Of a stretch of 64,000 bases of DNA, positions 8,410-17,458 are shown one piece after another. The notes under the pieces are model-generated. The model was not told the DNA's origin and did not search any database. It worked only from the letters and a program-made list of their open reading frames with translations. Source of the stretch: Ekhidna sp051379705 (lineage in GTDB: Bacteria; Bacteroidota; Bacteroidia; Cytophagales; Cyclobacteriaceae); contig NZ_CP179868.1 of NCBI RefSeq assembly GCF_051379705.1, forward strand, positions 1,612,001-1,676,000, given 5' to 3'. Within the stretch, counting starts at the first letter, position 1; each line of letters begins with the position of its first letter. Both the position numbers and the translations under genes were made by a program.

Positions 8410-9573
8410 TTATAATGCGATTTCCGTCTGGAATCTGAAAATCAAATATTCTGTGGTTTGACCAGGAAATGTTTGATAACTGATATCAGTCTGAAATTTC
8501 AGGTCGTGACCCGAAACATATCTGGACAAGCCTAGCGTATATTCCTTTTGATCGGCAAAAACCGCTTGAGTTGCATCCGCATTGATATCGGTAAATCGTC
8601 CGGCAACCTCCCAATTGGAAGGAAACAGATAGCCTGCCTGGAAAACAAATCCGGTGCCTGTTCCATAAATACCAGTGTCATCTTCAGAATTTCTTTTCAC
8701 AAACTCTGACATAGCCGAAATTCCATTGTATTTAAACATCATGTCAGCTATGAATGATTTCAGGTCATTAGAAATATACTCCCCATCAGTGTCAGTCAGG
8801 AATCCACCTAAGTTCCCTCTTGATCGAGAGGCATTGAGATTTATATCTCCTGTTACACCAATAGATAGTTTGGGTGTTGACTCACGCTTCAAATCTGATC
8901 CGAAGTAGTCTCCTTTTCCTGTAAAGCTCCCCATCGGAAGGAATTCCAGCCTACCTGTAATCTGGTGGCCTCCTCCCGGATTTCTATCAATCACATTTCG
9001 GCCCTGCCCCATTGAGACAGCTAATATTTGCCTGAATTTATCACTGGCACTTTTATGCCTTAATTGAATTCCAACGTCACGATCAAGATTATACCTTGAG
9101 TTTACCAAGCTCCGATCTACAAATTGCAGATTTTGGGATGAAATAACACGCTCTCTATTTCCTGGCAATTTTGTCTGTCCCCACCATACTTGCCAATTAT
9201 CAGCGAACTTCCATTTTACAACCGCGTCAAGGACAATGTTCGCTGTATTACCAAATTCATCAGCATGTCCGCTTCTCTGATCTCTGTTAGATATGGCCAA
9301 CTCAAGTTTGTAAACGATATCAGGGTCTATTGCCCAGCCATCAAACTTTAATCGGGTTCTTCTCACAAGAAGAGCATCTTCATAGTCATCAGTATCCAAG
9401 TTGTACCTTCCATCATAGAGCGTTTGGAATCTGAATCCGAACTTTAAAGCAAACGTTGAATCTTTTGCAACAAGATTTAACCTTTTGCCCCAAGAACTAG
9501 AAACAGCATCCTGAGCTTGAACATGAAGAAAAATACAAGTGAAAAAAAGTAGTGTAGAGTAGATTTTTCTCAT
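8410..9573 (-). CDS. Phosphate-selective porin O/P family protein
   Basis: The 387-residue outer-membrane beta-barrel has a signal peptide (cleavage after HVQA-Q). It has the features of the OprO/OprP family: many alternating amphipathic strands, VRRTRLKFDGWAIDPDIVYK near residue 85, and a C-terminal Phe-rich strand ending in EIAL. These porins pass anions such as phosphate or polyphosphate. Substrate specificity is inferred from the family and from the divergent Na/Pi symporter genes. It is probably transcribed alone from the 200-bp gap that holds 11-bp repeats. Confidence 0.85.
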   Translation of the reverse strand: MRKIYSTLLFFTCIFLHVQAQDAVSSSWGKRLNLVAKDSTFALKFGFRFQTLYDGRYNLDTDDYEDALLVRRTRLKFDGWAIDPDIVYKLELAISNRDQRSGHADEFGNTANIVLDAVVKWKFADNWQVWWGQTKLPGNRERVISSQNLQFVDRSLVNSRYNLDRDVGIQLRHKSASDKFRQILAVSMGQGRNVIDRNPGGGHQITGRLEFLPMGSFTGKGDYFGSDLKRESTPKLSIGVTGDINLNASRSRGNLGGFLTDTDGEYISNDLKSFIADMMFKYNGISAMSEFVKRNSEDDTGIYGTGTGFVFQAGYLFPSNWEVAGRFTDINADATQAVFADQKEYTLGLSRYVSGHDLKFQTDISYQTFPGQTTEYLIFRFQTEIAL

Positions 9574-9595
9574 ACCAGCATTTATCTAAGCTCGC

Positions 9596-9625
9596 AATGT
9601 TAAGAAAACATTAACTAAACATTAA
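9596..9625. promoter_or_regulatory. 11-bp-period repeats between the phosphate porin and Na/Pi symporter genes (Pho-box-like)
   Basis: AAACATTAA occurs at 9606-9614 and again at 9617-9625, an exact repeat with an 11-bp period. A related TTAACATT-type unit on the other strand (AATGTTAA, 9596-9603) directly precedes. PhoB/OmpR-type regulators bind direct repeats with this period. A related ATTAAATGTTAACG lies nearer the symporter start at about 9709-9721. Assignment to PhoB is inference. Confidence 0.4.
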
Positions 9626-9746
9626 AGAAAATACTTGGAATGCGTGATGAAAAACATCTTCCATTATTATAAATACCTGTAATTCAGATATATACAACCT
9701 TCTATTTATTAAATGTTAACGTAATACCTACGACACATTAGAAATT

Positions 9747-9754
9747 TACCTTTG
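9747..9754 (+). promoter_or_regulatory. -7 element for the Na/Pi symporter genes
   Basis: TACCTTTG matches TAnnTTTG and lies 19 nt before the ATG at 9774. No good TTG is seen at the -33 position, as would fit an activator-dependent promoter. Confidence 0.5.
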
Positions 9755-9773
9755 CGCCAAATATTGAAATACC

Positions 9774-11495
9774 ATGGAATACGGACTCTTCGACTTACTT
9801 AACTTAATTGGCGCTCTTGGCTTTTTCATTTATGGAATGAAAGTTATGAGTGAAGGTATCCAGAAGGTGGCTGGAGCTAAAATGAGAAACATTCTTAGCT
9901 CGATGACATCAAATCGTTTCAAGGGAGTATTCACCGGCTTTACAATTACCAGTTTAGTACAGTCTTCATCTGCTACGACAGTGCTTGTGGTAAGCTTCGT
10001 AAATGCAGGTCTTCTTTCGTTGACGGAATCAATCGGCGTGATCATGGGTGCTAACATTGGGACAACCATCACCGCATGGTTAATTTCAATAATTGGGTTT
10101 AAGGTTAAGATTGCGAGTTACGCATTACCAATCATAGCGATAGGTTTCCCTCTGATGTTTTTCAACCGTGAGCGTCTGAAATTCTGGGGAGAGGTTCTAG
10201 TTGGTTTCGCTTTGCTTTTTATGGGGCTTGCTTTGCTTAAAGACTCCGTTCCAGATCTAAAAGCGAACCCTGAGATTCTTGAATTCCTCAGAAGGTACAC
10301 AGATCTGGGTTACCTATCTATTCTGTTATTTGTACTAATCGGTACCGGGCTAACAGTTGTCGTACAGTCATCAAGTGCTGCCATGGCACTTACGCTAGTA
10401 ATGGCTAATAATGGATGGATTCCATTTGAATTGGCTGCCGCAATGGTTCTAGGTGAAAACATTGGAACAACTATTACGGCAAACCTCGCCGCCCTTGTTG
10501 GAAATGTTCATGCAAAGAGAGCAGCACTATCTCATCTGATATTCAACTTATTTGGAGTTCTCTGGATTTTAATACTCATTAGACCAGCTCTTAGTCTGGT
10601 TGACTGGTATTTGGTATCAAACGGCTCTGCATCTCCTTTTGTAACAGCTACGAGTATTCCAATAGCGCTCTCTATTTTTCACTCAACATTCAACATTCTT
10701 AATACACTACTGCTTATTTGGTTCGTCAATTTTATTGCAAGAACAGTAACTAAAGCGATTAAGTCTACGGGCGAAGATGAATTTTCATTGGAGTATATCA
10801 GCACTGGAATGATGAATACTTCAGAGCTTTCAATAGAAGAAGCCCGAAAAGAAACTGTGCGAATGGGTGAAATGACTCAAAAGATGTCCAAACAGTTTCA
10901 AGATTTAATCACTGAGGATAAACCGAAAAAGCAGAAGAAATTATTGAAAAAGATTCGTGATTATGAAATAATTACGGACCGTATGGAACATGAGATTGGC
11001 GAATACCTCATGAAGGTTTCTGCCGACGGTACACTTAGTAAAACTAGCGCCATAAAGGTTACAAGCTTGTTAAGTGCTGTTAATGACCTGGAGCGTATTG
11101 GAGACATCTTCTTCCAGATGTCTAGAGATGTGGAACGCATTCTCAAGAGTGAGAAAAAATTTAAAAATAAGCAGGTAAAGAACCTTCAGGAGATGATGGG
11201 TCTTATAGATGAAGCGCTTAGCATAATGTACTTCAACCTTGACTCTACAAATAAGGTAAATTCATTGGAGCCTGCTATGGCAGTAGAAGAAAAGATAGAT
11301 GCCTTAAGAAATGCGCTAAGAAAAGGCTTAACCAAAGACATTGAAAAGGACAAGTATGATCCTCAAAGAGATGGTTGGTACAAGGATCTATTCCACTTGT
11401 GCGAAAAAGTTGGCGATCACGCAATCAATGTTTCTGAAGCGATGACCGGCGAAAAGGAGCGCGAGCTAAAAGAAGAATTGGAAGATGCTGAATAA
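9774..11495 (+). CDS. Na/phosphate symporter with C-terminal PhoU-like domain
   Basis: The 573-residue protein belongs to the Na/Pi cotransporter (PNaS, NptA/YjbB) family. Residues 1-320 carry about eight membrane segments and the duplicated signatures QSSSATT and QSSSAAM, with GANIGTTITAW and GENIGTTITAN. The C-terminal 220 residues are cytoplasmic, helical and resemble PhoU domains (EHEIGEYLMKVSADG, NDLERIGDIFFQMSRD). It probably takes up or exports phosphate using the sodium gradient, with the PhoU part tuning activity. It overlaps the next symporter by 11 bp and is divergent from the phosphate porin. Confidence 0.93.
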   Translation: MEYGLFDLLNLIGALGFFIYGMKVMSEGIQKVAGAKMRNILSSMTSNRFKGVFTGFTITSLVQSSSATTVLVVSFVNAGLLSLTESIGVIMGANIGTTITAWLISIIGFKVKIASYALPIIAIGFPLMFFNRERLKFWGEVLVGFALLFMGLALLKDSVPDLKANPEILEFLRRYTDLGYLSILLFVLIGTGLTVVVQSSSAAMALTLVMANNGWIPFELAAAMVLGENIGTTITANLAALVGNVHAKRAALSHLIFNLFGVLWILILIRPALSLVDWYLVSNGSASPFVTATSIPIALSIFHSTFNILNTLLLIWFVNFIARTVTKAIKSTGEDEFSLEYISTGMMNTSELSIEEARKETVRMGEMTQKMSKQFQDLITEDKPKKQKKLLKKIRDYEIITDRMEHEIGEYLMKVSADGTLSKTSAIKVTSLLSAVNDLERIGDIFFQMSRDVERILKSEKKFKNKQVKNLQEMMGLIDEALSIMYFNLDSTNKVNSLEPAMAVEEKIDALRNALRKGLTKDIEKDKYDPQRDGWYKDLFHLCEKVGDHAINVSEAMTGEKERELKEELEDAE

Positions 11496-12657
11496 CCTTC
11501 TCATGTCATCTGACATGGAAAAAAGTAATCATCAAACGATACTATCCCGGACACTCGTCATTAGCATTTCAATTCTTGTGTTCCTATTATCTATTGAGCT
11601 AATGGGAATATCAATAGCTGAATTGACTGGGGGAATGGTGGAGAGTATTTCTGTAGTGACAGCCAACCCCTTTATTGGCCTCTTTATTGGATTACTCTCC
11701 ACGGCGCTATTGCAAAGTAGTTCCACAACAACTTCAATAGCTGTCGCGACAGTTGCTTCTGGAGCTATTAGCCTTCAGAATGCTATACCCATTGTGCTGG
11801 GAGCAAACATTGGCACTACCATAACGAGCACGATTATTTCCATGAGTTATATTTCTAAACACAATGAGTTTAGAAGAGCTGTCGCTGCAGGAACCTCCCA
11901 TGATTTCTTTAATATTCTTACGGTACTCATGCTTTTTCCATTAGAAGTCAAGTATCACTTTTTAGAAAAAAGTAGTGGCTACATATCATCGATTATTCAT
12001 GTTGCTGGCCGATCAAGCGCAAATCAAGGTTCATTTGGATTTACATCCATTTTCGAAACATCTACGGATTGGGTTGTTTCTATACTCGGACCTATTTTCT
12101 CATTGCTACTTGGCGTAGGGCTACTATTTGCATGCATAAAATTTATTTCAAAATGGCTGTATAAAATTCTAATTGGTCGTACGAAAGACAGATTTGAAAA
12201 CGCTGTATTTAAGAATAAATACCGAGCGTTTGGTTGGGGGTTGATCATTACATCAGTGGCTCAATCAAGTTCTCTGACTACATCACTGATTGTCCCTCTT
12301 GTTGCCACTGGGAAAGTCAAAGTGAAGAAGGCCTTTCAATTTATACTTGGAGCCAACGTTGGCACTACGATCACCGCATTGCTTGCTGCAATATTTCAAT
12401 CGGAGGCGGCTATTAGCTTAGCAATTGTTCATTTACTATTTAATCTGACGGGTGTGTTGCTATTTTTCTTCGTTCCTTATCTATCTAAGCTTCCTGTATT
12501 CTTAGCTAAAAGAATGGGAATGCTTACCACAAAAGTGCGTTTGGTTGGTTTTGCTTACATCTTCGCGGCGTTTTTCCTGTTACCATTTACATTGATCTAC
12601 ATTTCTCAATCTGGAGAAAAGAAAATTGATTCTGTAGAAGTGCGTACAGAAGATTAG
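11485..12657 (+). CDS. Na/phosphate symporter without PhoU domain
   Basis: This 390-residue protein is a second PNaS-family transporter, with its own pair of QSSS motifs (LQSSSTTTS near residue 75, AQSSSLTTS near 257) and GANIGTT / GANVGTT repeats. Membrane segments fill almost the whole length and the PhoU-like tail of its upstream neighbour is missing. ATG codons at 11503 and 11515 are alternative starts, since the first ATG overlaps the upstream gene. The pairing of a PhoU-bearing and a PhoU-less symporter suggests that the two differ in regulation or work as a heteromer; this is inference. Confidence 0.88.
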   Translation: MLNNLLMSSDMEKSNHQTILSRTLVISISILVFLLSIELMGISIAELTGGMVESISVVTANPFIGLFIGLLSTALLQSSSTTTSIAVATVASGAISLQNAIPIVLGANIGTTITSTIISMSYISKHNEFRRAVAAGTSHDFFNILTVLMLFPLEVKYHFLEKSSGYISSIIHVAGRSSANQGSFGFTSIFETSTDWVVSILGPIFSLLLGVGLLFACIKFISKWLYKILIGRTKDRFENAVFKNKYRAFGWGLIITSVAQSSSLTTSLIVPLVATGKVKVKKAFQFILGANVGTTITALLAAIFQSEAAISLAIVHLLFNLTGVLLFFFVPYLSKLPVFLAKRMGMLTTKVRLVGFAYIFAAFFLLPFTLIYISQSGEKKIDSVEVRTED

Positions 12658-12681
12658 CTTTGTGAATAAACAAAGGCTAAT

Positions 12682-13041
12682 ATGGGGTCATCCGCTAGAA
12701 AAGTGATTGATAACATTGTTGAATTTATTGAGGTAAAGACGGAGCAAATTAAGCTCAAGATCATTTCCCGAGTAGCACGGATGCTGTCCGGAGTTATTGC
12801 CCTTTCCATGCTTGCCCTTTTCACAATGTTCTTTCTTTTCTTCTTGAGTTTTGCATTTGCAGAGATGATAAATATTGGATTAGACAGCAGCTATCTTGGC
12901 TATTTAATCATTGCCGGAGGTTACCTTCTCATCATTATCATTGTGATCTTGTTACTCAAAACAAGAAAGATGCAAAAGTGGATTGAGAATTTAATTGTTA
13001 AACTAGAAGAAGCTAAGTATGAGCAAAAAAGAAACAATTGA
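12682..13041 (+). CDS. Putative holin-X (DUF1469)-type membrane protein
   Basis: The 119-residue protein has a short amphipathic N-terminal part, two hydrophobic membrane segments at about residues 35-60 and 72-95, and a basic coiled tail. This matches the layout of the phage-holin-like superfamily III/DUF1469 proteins that are common in bacterial chromosomes, often beside YtxH-like proteins. Despite the name, no phage genes are nearby, and a lytic role is unlikely. It lies 24 bp after the Na/Pi gene and overlaps the next gene by 23 bp. Confidence 0.65.
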   Translation: MGSSARKVIDNIVEFIEVKTEQIKLKIISRVARMLSGVIALSMLALFTMFFLFFLSFAFAEMINIGLDSSYLGYLIIAGGYLLIIIIVILLLKTRKMQKWIENLIVKLEEAKYEQKRNN

Positions 13042-13390
13042 AGATCGGGTAAAATCACTTGAGGCAAGAGAAAAAAAGATAAAGCTTCAAATAGATAGTG
13101 ATTCTGATGAGATGAAGGATCGCGCAAAAAGAATCGGCAAAATAGCGCTTGTCACAGGAGTTGTCACCATTTTAGGGTATTGGATATTCAACATCATATT
13201 TCAAGATGATGACGAAGAAAAACCTAAGAAAAAGAAAAAGAAGAGAAATTCAGAATCCAAAGGATTTGGTCAGCGTATCGGCGCACTTGCCATGCCATAT
13301 CTAAACAGTATACTGGACGGTATTTTGAATGAGGATGAAAATACAGAGGTGAAAACAAAAAAAGAATCTAAGGAAGAAAAAACTGATTAA
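13019..13390 (+). CDS. Unrecognised small membrane protein with charged flanks
   Basis: The 123-residue protein has a charged, probably coiled-coil N-terminus (about 1-38), one membrane segment at about 42-60, a run of Lys/Asp/Glu (DDDEEKPKKKKKKR), a short conserved-looking GFGQRIGALAMPYLNSILDGIL segment and an acidic/basic tail. I do not recognise a family. The 23-bp overlap with the DUF1469-type gene suggests that the two proteins act together at the membrane. It ends 4 bp inside the convergent AraC gene. Confidence 0.7.
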   Translation: MSKKETIEDRVKSLEAREKKIKLQIDSDSDEMKDRAKRIGKIALVTGVVTILGYWIFNIIFQDDDEEKPKKKKKKRNSESKGFGQRIGALAMPYLNSILDGILNEDENTEVKTKKESKEEKTD

Positions 13391-14301
13391 ACATTCATTA
13401 AAGATTCTCTTCTTCTCATTTTACCAGCTGGTATTCCAAACATCATCTTAAATCTTCGGCAGAAGTAGGCTGTATCCTTGTAACCAACCTCTTTGCCAAT
13501 ATCACGAATGCTTTTCTTGCTTGTCCGCAATAGGTTGACAGCCGCCTCCATTCGCTGATATTCTATATAGTCTTGCGGGTTAATGCCCGTCAGCATTTTG
13601 AAGTACTGACCTACATAATCTTCAGAAACATTTGCTACGTTCGCTAGTACCTTATTGGAAAGATCTTCAGATAGATGCTCTTTGATGAAGGTGAAAATAT
13701 CAATCAAACGCGGGTCCTTGAAGTACGTACTATTCGTGGCTAGTTTTTCTACAAAGAGACTGTTATTGAGGATATAGCGAATCAGCTCGATGGTCATGTT
13801 CTCTGTGAGGACTTTTACGATACGATCCCGGCCAGGCATAGTATCTTTTACTTCATCATTGATTTGCTTGATCAAGCCTGCCAATTTATAGTTCTCCTCA
13901 ATCTTAAATGAAGGTATATCTAATGAAGAGAAGAAGTTGACAGAATCAAAGGCCTTAGCATCGAAGGCCACATAGCTGTAGTGCTCATCACTTACCGAAT
14001 GTTCTCCAAATGATTTTAAGAATTGATCTTTATTCGTAAGGAAGTCGTCCTTGGAAAGGATAGTGGGCGTTCCTGATCCGTAGCTCATCGATATTGGACG
14101 ACCCCCGGGAACAAAGATCACATCACCTTCAGTAGCTGTCTCTTTTTCCTTACCAAATTTTATCTCCCCTCCCGTAACCAATAATAAATAGTTCTCAACT
14201 TCATAGTTATTATCAATGGTCACCGGCTTCAAAATATTAATATTTTTAGCCTTTACGAATCTTATTTCTAAAGATTCGATGATCTTGTTATAGTCCTCCA
14301 T
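13387..14301 (-). CDS. AraC-family transcriptional regulator
   Basis: The 304-residue protein has an N-terminal cupin-like sensor (residues about 20-100, with VIFVPGGRPISMSYGSG), a helical linker and a C-terminal AraC double helix-turn-helix (about 200-300): VANVSEDYVGQYFKMLTGI and the second motif DIGKEVGYKDTAYFCRRFK ending in the classical PAGKMRR. The ligand is unknown. It is separated from the upstream acyl-CoA dehydrogenase by a terminator-like hairpin, so it probably has its own promoter. Confidence 0.92.
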   Translation of the reverse strand: MEDYNKIIESLEIRFVKAKNINILKPVTIDNNYEVENYLLLVTGGEIKFGKEKETATEGDVIFVPGGRPISMSYGSGTPTILSKDDFLTNKDQFLKSFGEHSVSDEHYSYVAFDAKAFDSVNFFSSLDIPSFKIEENYKLAGLIKQINDEVKDTMPGRDRIVKVLTENMTIELIRYILNNSLFVEKLATNSTYFKDPRLIDIFTFIKEHLSEDLSNKVLANVANVSEDYVGQYFKMLTGINPQDYIEYQRMEAAVNLLRTSKKSIRDIGKEVGYKDTAYFCRRFKMMFGIPAGKMRRRESLMNV

Positions 14302-14338
14302 TTATGAATATAGCGGGTTAATCTATCAATAAATAGTA

Positions 14339-14371
14339 AAATAATAGGACGAATCTAATAATATTCGTCCT
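14339..14371 (-). terminator. Probable terminator after the acyl-CoA dehydrogenase gene
   Basis: On the minus strand the 9-bp stem AGGACGAAT/ATTCGTCCT (8-nt loop) is followed by ATTATTTTA. It lies 45 nt after the dehydrogenase stop and upstream of the AraC gene. The U-tract is imperfect. Confidence 0.6.
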
Positions 14372-14415
14372 CAAAACCTAATAAACGAAGGATGGGCGAA
14401 CTTTGCACTATTGAA

Positions 14416-15555
14416 CTATTTCAATAAACCTCTGGAAATAACTATTCGTTGTATTTCCGAAGTGCCTTCATATATCTGCGTAATTTTTGCATCACGCATC
14501 AATCGTTCAACATGAAATTCTTTCACAAATCCATAGCCACCATGGATTTGAACAGCTTCTACTGTTTGTTTCATGGCTACTTCTGATGCAAATAATTTAG
14601 CCATAGCGCCTTCTTGAGAGAAGTCTTCACCGGCATCTTTTTTCTGAGCAGCATTCAAGCATAAAAGTCGTGCCGCCTCAATCTGGGTAGCCATATCAGC
14701 AAGTTTAAATTGGATTGCTTGATGCTTTGAAATCTCAACTCCAAATGCTTTACGCTCCTGAGAGTACTTAAGCGCAAGCTCCATTGCGCCAGAGGCAATA
14801 CCTAATGCTTGCGATGCAATACCAATCCTTCCTCCGTTTAGCACATTCATGGCGAAGCTAAATCCAAATCCATCTTCGCCTATTCTGTTCGCCTTAGGCA
14901 CTTTTACATCTTGAAACATCAGTGAGTGTGTATCACTCCCTCTAATACCAAGCTTGTCTTCCTTTTTGCCAACCACAAACCCTTCCATTCCTTTCTCAAC
15001 AATCAACGCATTAATCCCTTTGTGTTTCTTTTCCGGATCTGTTTGCGCCATTACTATATAGTAGGAAGCAGAGTTTCCATTAGTGATCCAGTTTTTGGTC
15101 CCATTTAATAGATAGTAATCCCCTTTATCTTCTGCAGTTGTTCGTTGTGAAGTTGCATCCGACCCGGCTTCTGGCTCTGAAAGGCAGAAAGCACCGATTT
15201 TTTGACCGCTGGCCAATGGTTTTAAGTATTTCTCCTTTTGATCCTCATTGCCATATTTTTCCAGTCCCCAGCAAACCAATGAATTATTCACTGACATACA
15301 CACGGATGTTGAGGCATCTACTTTCGATATTTCTTCCATAGCCAAAACGTATGAAACGGTGTCCATTCCGCTACCGCCATACTTCGGATCTACCATCATG
15401 CCCATAAATCCCAGTTCTCCTAATTGCTTGATCTGTTCCGCAGGAAATTCCTGCTTCTCATCACGTTCAATTACACCAGGTAAAAGTTCTTTTTGCGCGA
15501 AATCTCTCGCTGCATCTCGTACTGCTAATTGCTCCTCGGTAAAGTTGAAATTCAT
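14416..15555 (-). CDS. Acyl-CoA dehydrogenase
   Basis: The 379-residue flavoprotein has the usual three-domain layout: an N-terminal helical domain, a middle beta domain with LSEPEAGSDA and the WITNG motif that contacts FAD, and a C-terminal helical domain. The RDAKITQIYEGTSEIQR segment contains the catalytic-base position of the short-chain (butyryl-CoA) type. It oxidises acyl-CoA to trans-2-enoyl-CoA and passes electrons to ETF. Chain length specificity cannot be read directly. It stands alone, with no other beta-oxidation genes adjacent. Confidence 0.95.
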   Translation of the reverse strand: MNFNFTEEQLAVRDAARDFAQKELLPGVIERDEKQEFPAEQIKQLGELGFMGMMVDPKYGGSGMDTVSYVLAMEEISKVDASTSVCMSVNNSLVCWGLEKYGNEDQKEKYLKPLASGQKIGAFCLSEPEAGSDATSQRTTAEDKGDYYLLNGTKNWITNGNSASYYIVMAQTDPEKKHKGINALIVEKGMEGFVVGKKEDKLGIRGSDTHSLMFQDVKVPKANRIGEDGFGFSFAMNVLNGGRIGIASQALGIASGAMELALKYSQERKAFGVEISKHQAIQFKLADMATQIEAARLLCLNAAQKKDAGEDFSQEGAMAKLFASEVAMKQTVEAVQIHGGYGFVKEFHVERLMRDAKITQIYEGTSEIQRIVISRGLLK

Positions 15556-15628
15556 CTGACTATTGGATTAAAATTATTGAATGGCCGCAAATATATTCAT
15601 TGTTATGCATGCAGACTATCAACCAATA

Positions 15629-15656
15629 AAAAAGCCCCATTGTTTGGGGCTTTTAT
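15629..15656 (-). terminator. Terminator after the zinc metallopeptidase gene
   Basis: AAAAGCCCCA, a short TTGTT loop, then TGGGGCTTTT. On the minus strand it comes 20 nt after the metallopeptidase stop and ends in a T-rich stretch. Confidence 0.85.
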
Positions 15657-15675
15657 TTAAATTCTTAAGTCGACC

Positions 15676-16392
15676 TTAATCTCTGCTTCCCAGAAAAATC
15701 ATTACGTAATAAAGTAACGTGGCAAGTGCTCCAAGTGCCGCGACCAAATAAGTAGATGCCGCAGTATTCAAAGCATCTTTAGCCATGGCATGCTCTTTGT
15801 CATCCACAATGTTTCTGTCCTTGATCCAGGCAAGGGCGCGATTACTAGCATCATACTCTACCGGAAGTGTTACAAAGGCAAACAATGTAAAAACACTATA
15901 ACACGCTATGATAACCATCAAGGCTAGCTGTGGATTGATGATGCCAGGGAGTGCAAATGCACCAAAGATCATGGCCATGAATACTATATTCATCACTCGC
16001 GCACTGATATTTTGCACTGGAACCATAGCCGATCTAAACTCCAGCCATTTATAAGCCTTTGAATGCTGCACCGCATGACCACATTCGTGTGCGGCAACAG
16101 CAGCGGCCGCAGCAGACCTTCCATTATAAACGTCCGGACTTAAGTTCACTGTCTTATTCGCAGGGTTGTAATGATCTGTGAGTCTACCTTGAACGGAAGT
16201 GACTGTCACATCATAAATCCCATTATCTCTTAACATCAACTCTGCAATCTCTCTACCCGAGAGACCTGAACCCAGTGATACCTGAGAGTATTTTTTAAAC
16301 TTGCTTTTCAATCGTGAACTAACTGCCCAACTCGCAATCATGAACACAACAATTATTACTATTATCATTTCTATTTCTTTATTTCGCAACAA
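15676..16392 (-). CDS. YugP-family zinc metallopeptidase
   Basis: The protein (238 codons from the first ATG; MIIVIIVV at codon 9 is an equally likely start) begins with a membrane helix. It then has the SGREIAELMLRDNGIYDV region and the metal motif AAHECGHAVQHS (HExxH type, residues about 105-115), followed by two or three more membrane segments. This matches the YugP / DUF2268-like membrane zinc peptidase family found widely in bacteria. The substrate is not known. It has its own terminator; the upstream flippase-like gene is 72 bp away. Confidence 0.88.
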   Translation of the reverse strand: MLRNKEIEMIIVIIVVFMIASWAVSSRLKSKFKKYSQVSLGSGLSGREIAELMLRDNGIYDVTVTSVQGRLTDHYNPANKTVNLSPDVYNGRSAAAAAVAAHECGHAVQHSKAYKWLEFRSAMVPVQNISARVMNIVFMAMIFGAFALPGIINPQLALMVIIACYSVFTLFAFVTLPVEYDASNRALAWIKDRNIVDDKEHAMAKDALNTAASTYLVAALGALATLLYYVMIFLGSRD

Positions 16393-16464
16393 CTTATCCC
16401 TAGATGAGGAATACGTCTAATTCTATAACATGTTCTGCTAATTTCAGGCCAAATATTTAACCTG

Positions 16465-17451
16465 TCATTTTGTCGTTTCACGTGCACTTTCCATTCGGAT
16501 CAGAAAAGAGATGATAACTGCCACTGCTCCAAAAATCGCCACTGCAACAATCTGTGATGTGTGCAGTAACGTTGCTAAGAAGATACCTGTAGTTTCGTCA
16601 ATCGAATAAAGTACCAACATACTTGCTATCATTCCATGATAGGTTCCAAATCCACTTTGAACAGGAATAGATAGTGCAATACCTCCAGTAATAAGTAACA
16701 TTAGCCCCGCTCCAATTCCAAGGTGAGCAGTCTCCGGTAAGGAAAAGACGATAATGTATGACATTAGGAAGTAAACAACCCATAGAATCACTGTCGACAC
16801 AATAAATCCTAAAGGTTTTTTTATTTGCCTGAGTGACAAAAATCCAGAAATAAATTCTTTGAAAAGCTTGGCAAACTTTCCTTTCAGACGGTCTTGCTTT
16901 CGTATAAAAAAAATCAACAGCGCAACTCCTAAGATTCCAACAACAGCAGTAATAATCAAGACATATGAAGGAATACTTAAGTCTTTATATGCTGTTATAA
17001 GAAAAACAATTAGACGCTCTGACTCAATAAACAAGCTAATGAGTATCAATACAAACAAGCTTATTACGTCAATTAGACGTTCGGTAACAACACTGCCAAG
17101 TGCTGCAGGTACTGCCACTTTATCATTCCTGTTCAACACGCCACACCTTGTAATCTCACCAAGTCTGGGAAGAGCCAAGTTCGCCAAATATCCAATGATA
17201 ACAGCTAGGGTTGTTCTCGAGGTTTTCAATTCGTAGCCTAAGGGTTCCAAAAGAATATTCCAGCGATAAGCTCGAGCAACGTATGCAACGATGGAAAGTA
17301 GAATTGATACGATCACCCAGGTGTAATCGACGGATTTAGCTCGCTCCCAAAATTCATTCCACTCAACATTCTTAAACACCAGATATAATAGAACTGCTGC
17401 TAAGCCAATACTGATCAGAAATTTCAGAAATTTAATTAATGATTTTGGCAT
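16465..17451 (-). CDS. Lysylphosphatidylglycerol synthase transmembrane/flippase-like (UPF0104) protein
   Basis: About 328 residues with eight or so membrane segments, the layout of the UPF0104/AglD-type family that includes the flippase part of MprF. Motifs seen are VAYVARAYRWNILLEPLGY and SVVTERLIDVISLF in the middle and IPVQSGFGTYHGM near the end. I chose ATG 17451 as start (7 bp after the panD stop), because the longer frame from 17532 would overlap panD by 74 bp and adds no membrane segment. Physical linkage to panC-panD suggests one transcript, without showing a shared function. Confidence 0.82.
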   Translation of the reverse strand: MPKSLIKFLKFLISIGLAAVLLYLVFKNVEWNEFWERAKSVDYTWVIVSILLSIVAYVARAYRWNILLEPLGYELKTSRTTLAVIIGYLANLALPRLGEITRCGVLNRNDKVAVPAALGSVVTERLIDVISLFVLILISLFIESERLIVFLITAYKDLSIPSYVLIITAVVGILGVALLIFFIRKQDRLKGKFAKLFKEFISGFLSLRQIKKPLGFIVSTVILWVVYFLMSYIIVFSLPETAHLGIGAGLMLLITGGIALSIPVQSGFGTYHGMIASMLVLYSIDETTGIFLATLLHTSQIVAVAIFGAVAVIISFLIRMESARETTK

Positions 17452-17458
17452 TGATTTT

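Noticed and set aside
12682..13041. Phage remnant indicated by a holin-like protein
   Set aside because: DUF1469-type proteins are common chromosomal membrane proteins; there are no other phage genes nearby.
15248..15559. 103-codon plus-strand ORF inside the acyl-CoA dehydrogenase gene
   Set aside because: It is the antisense of a clear enzyme gene and has no family features.
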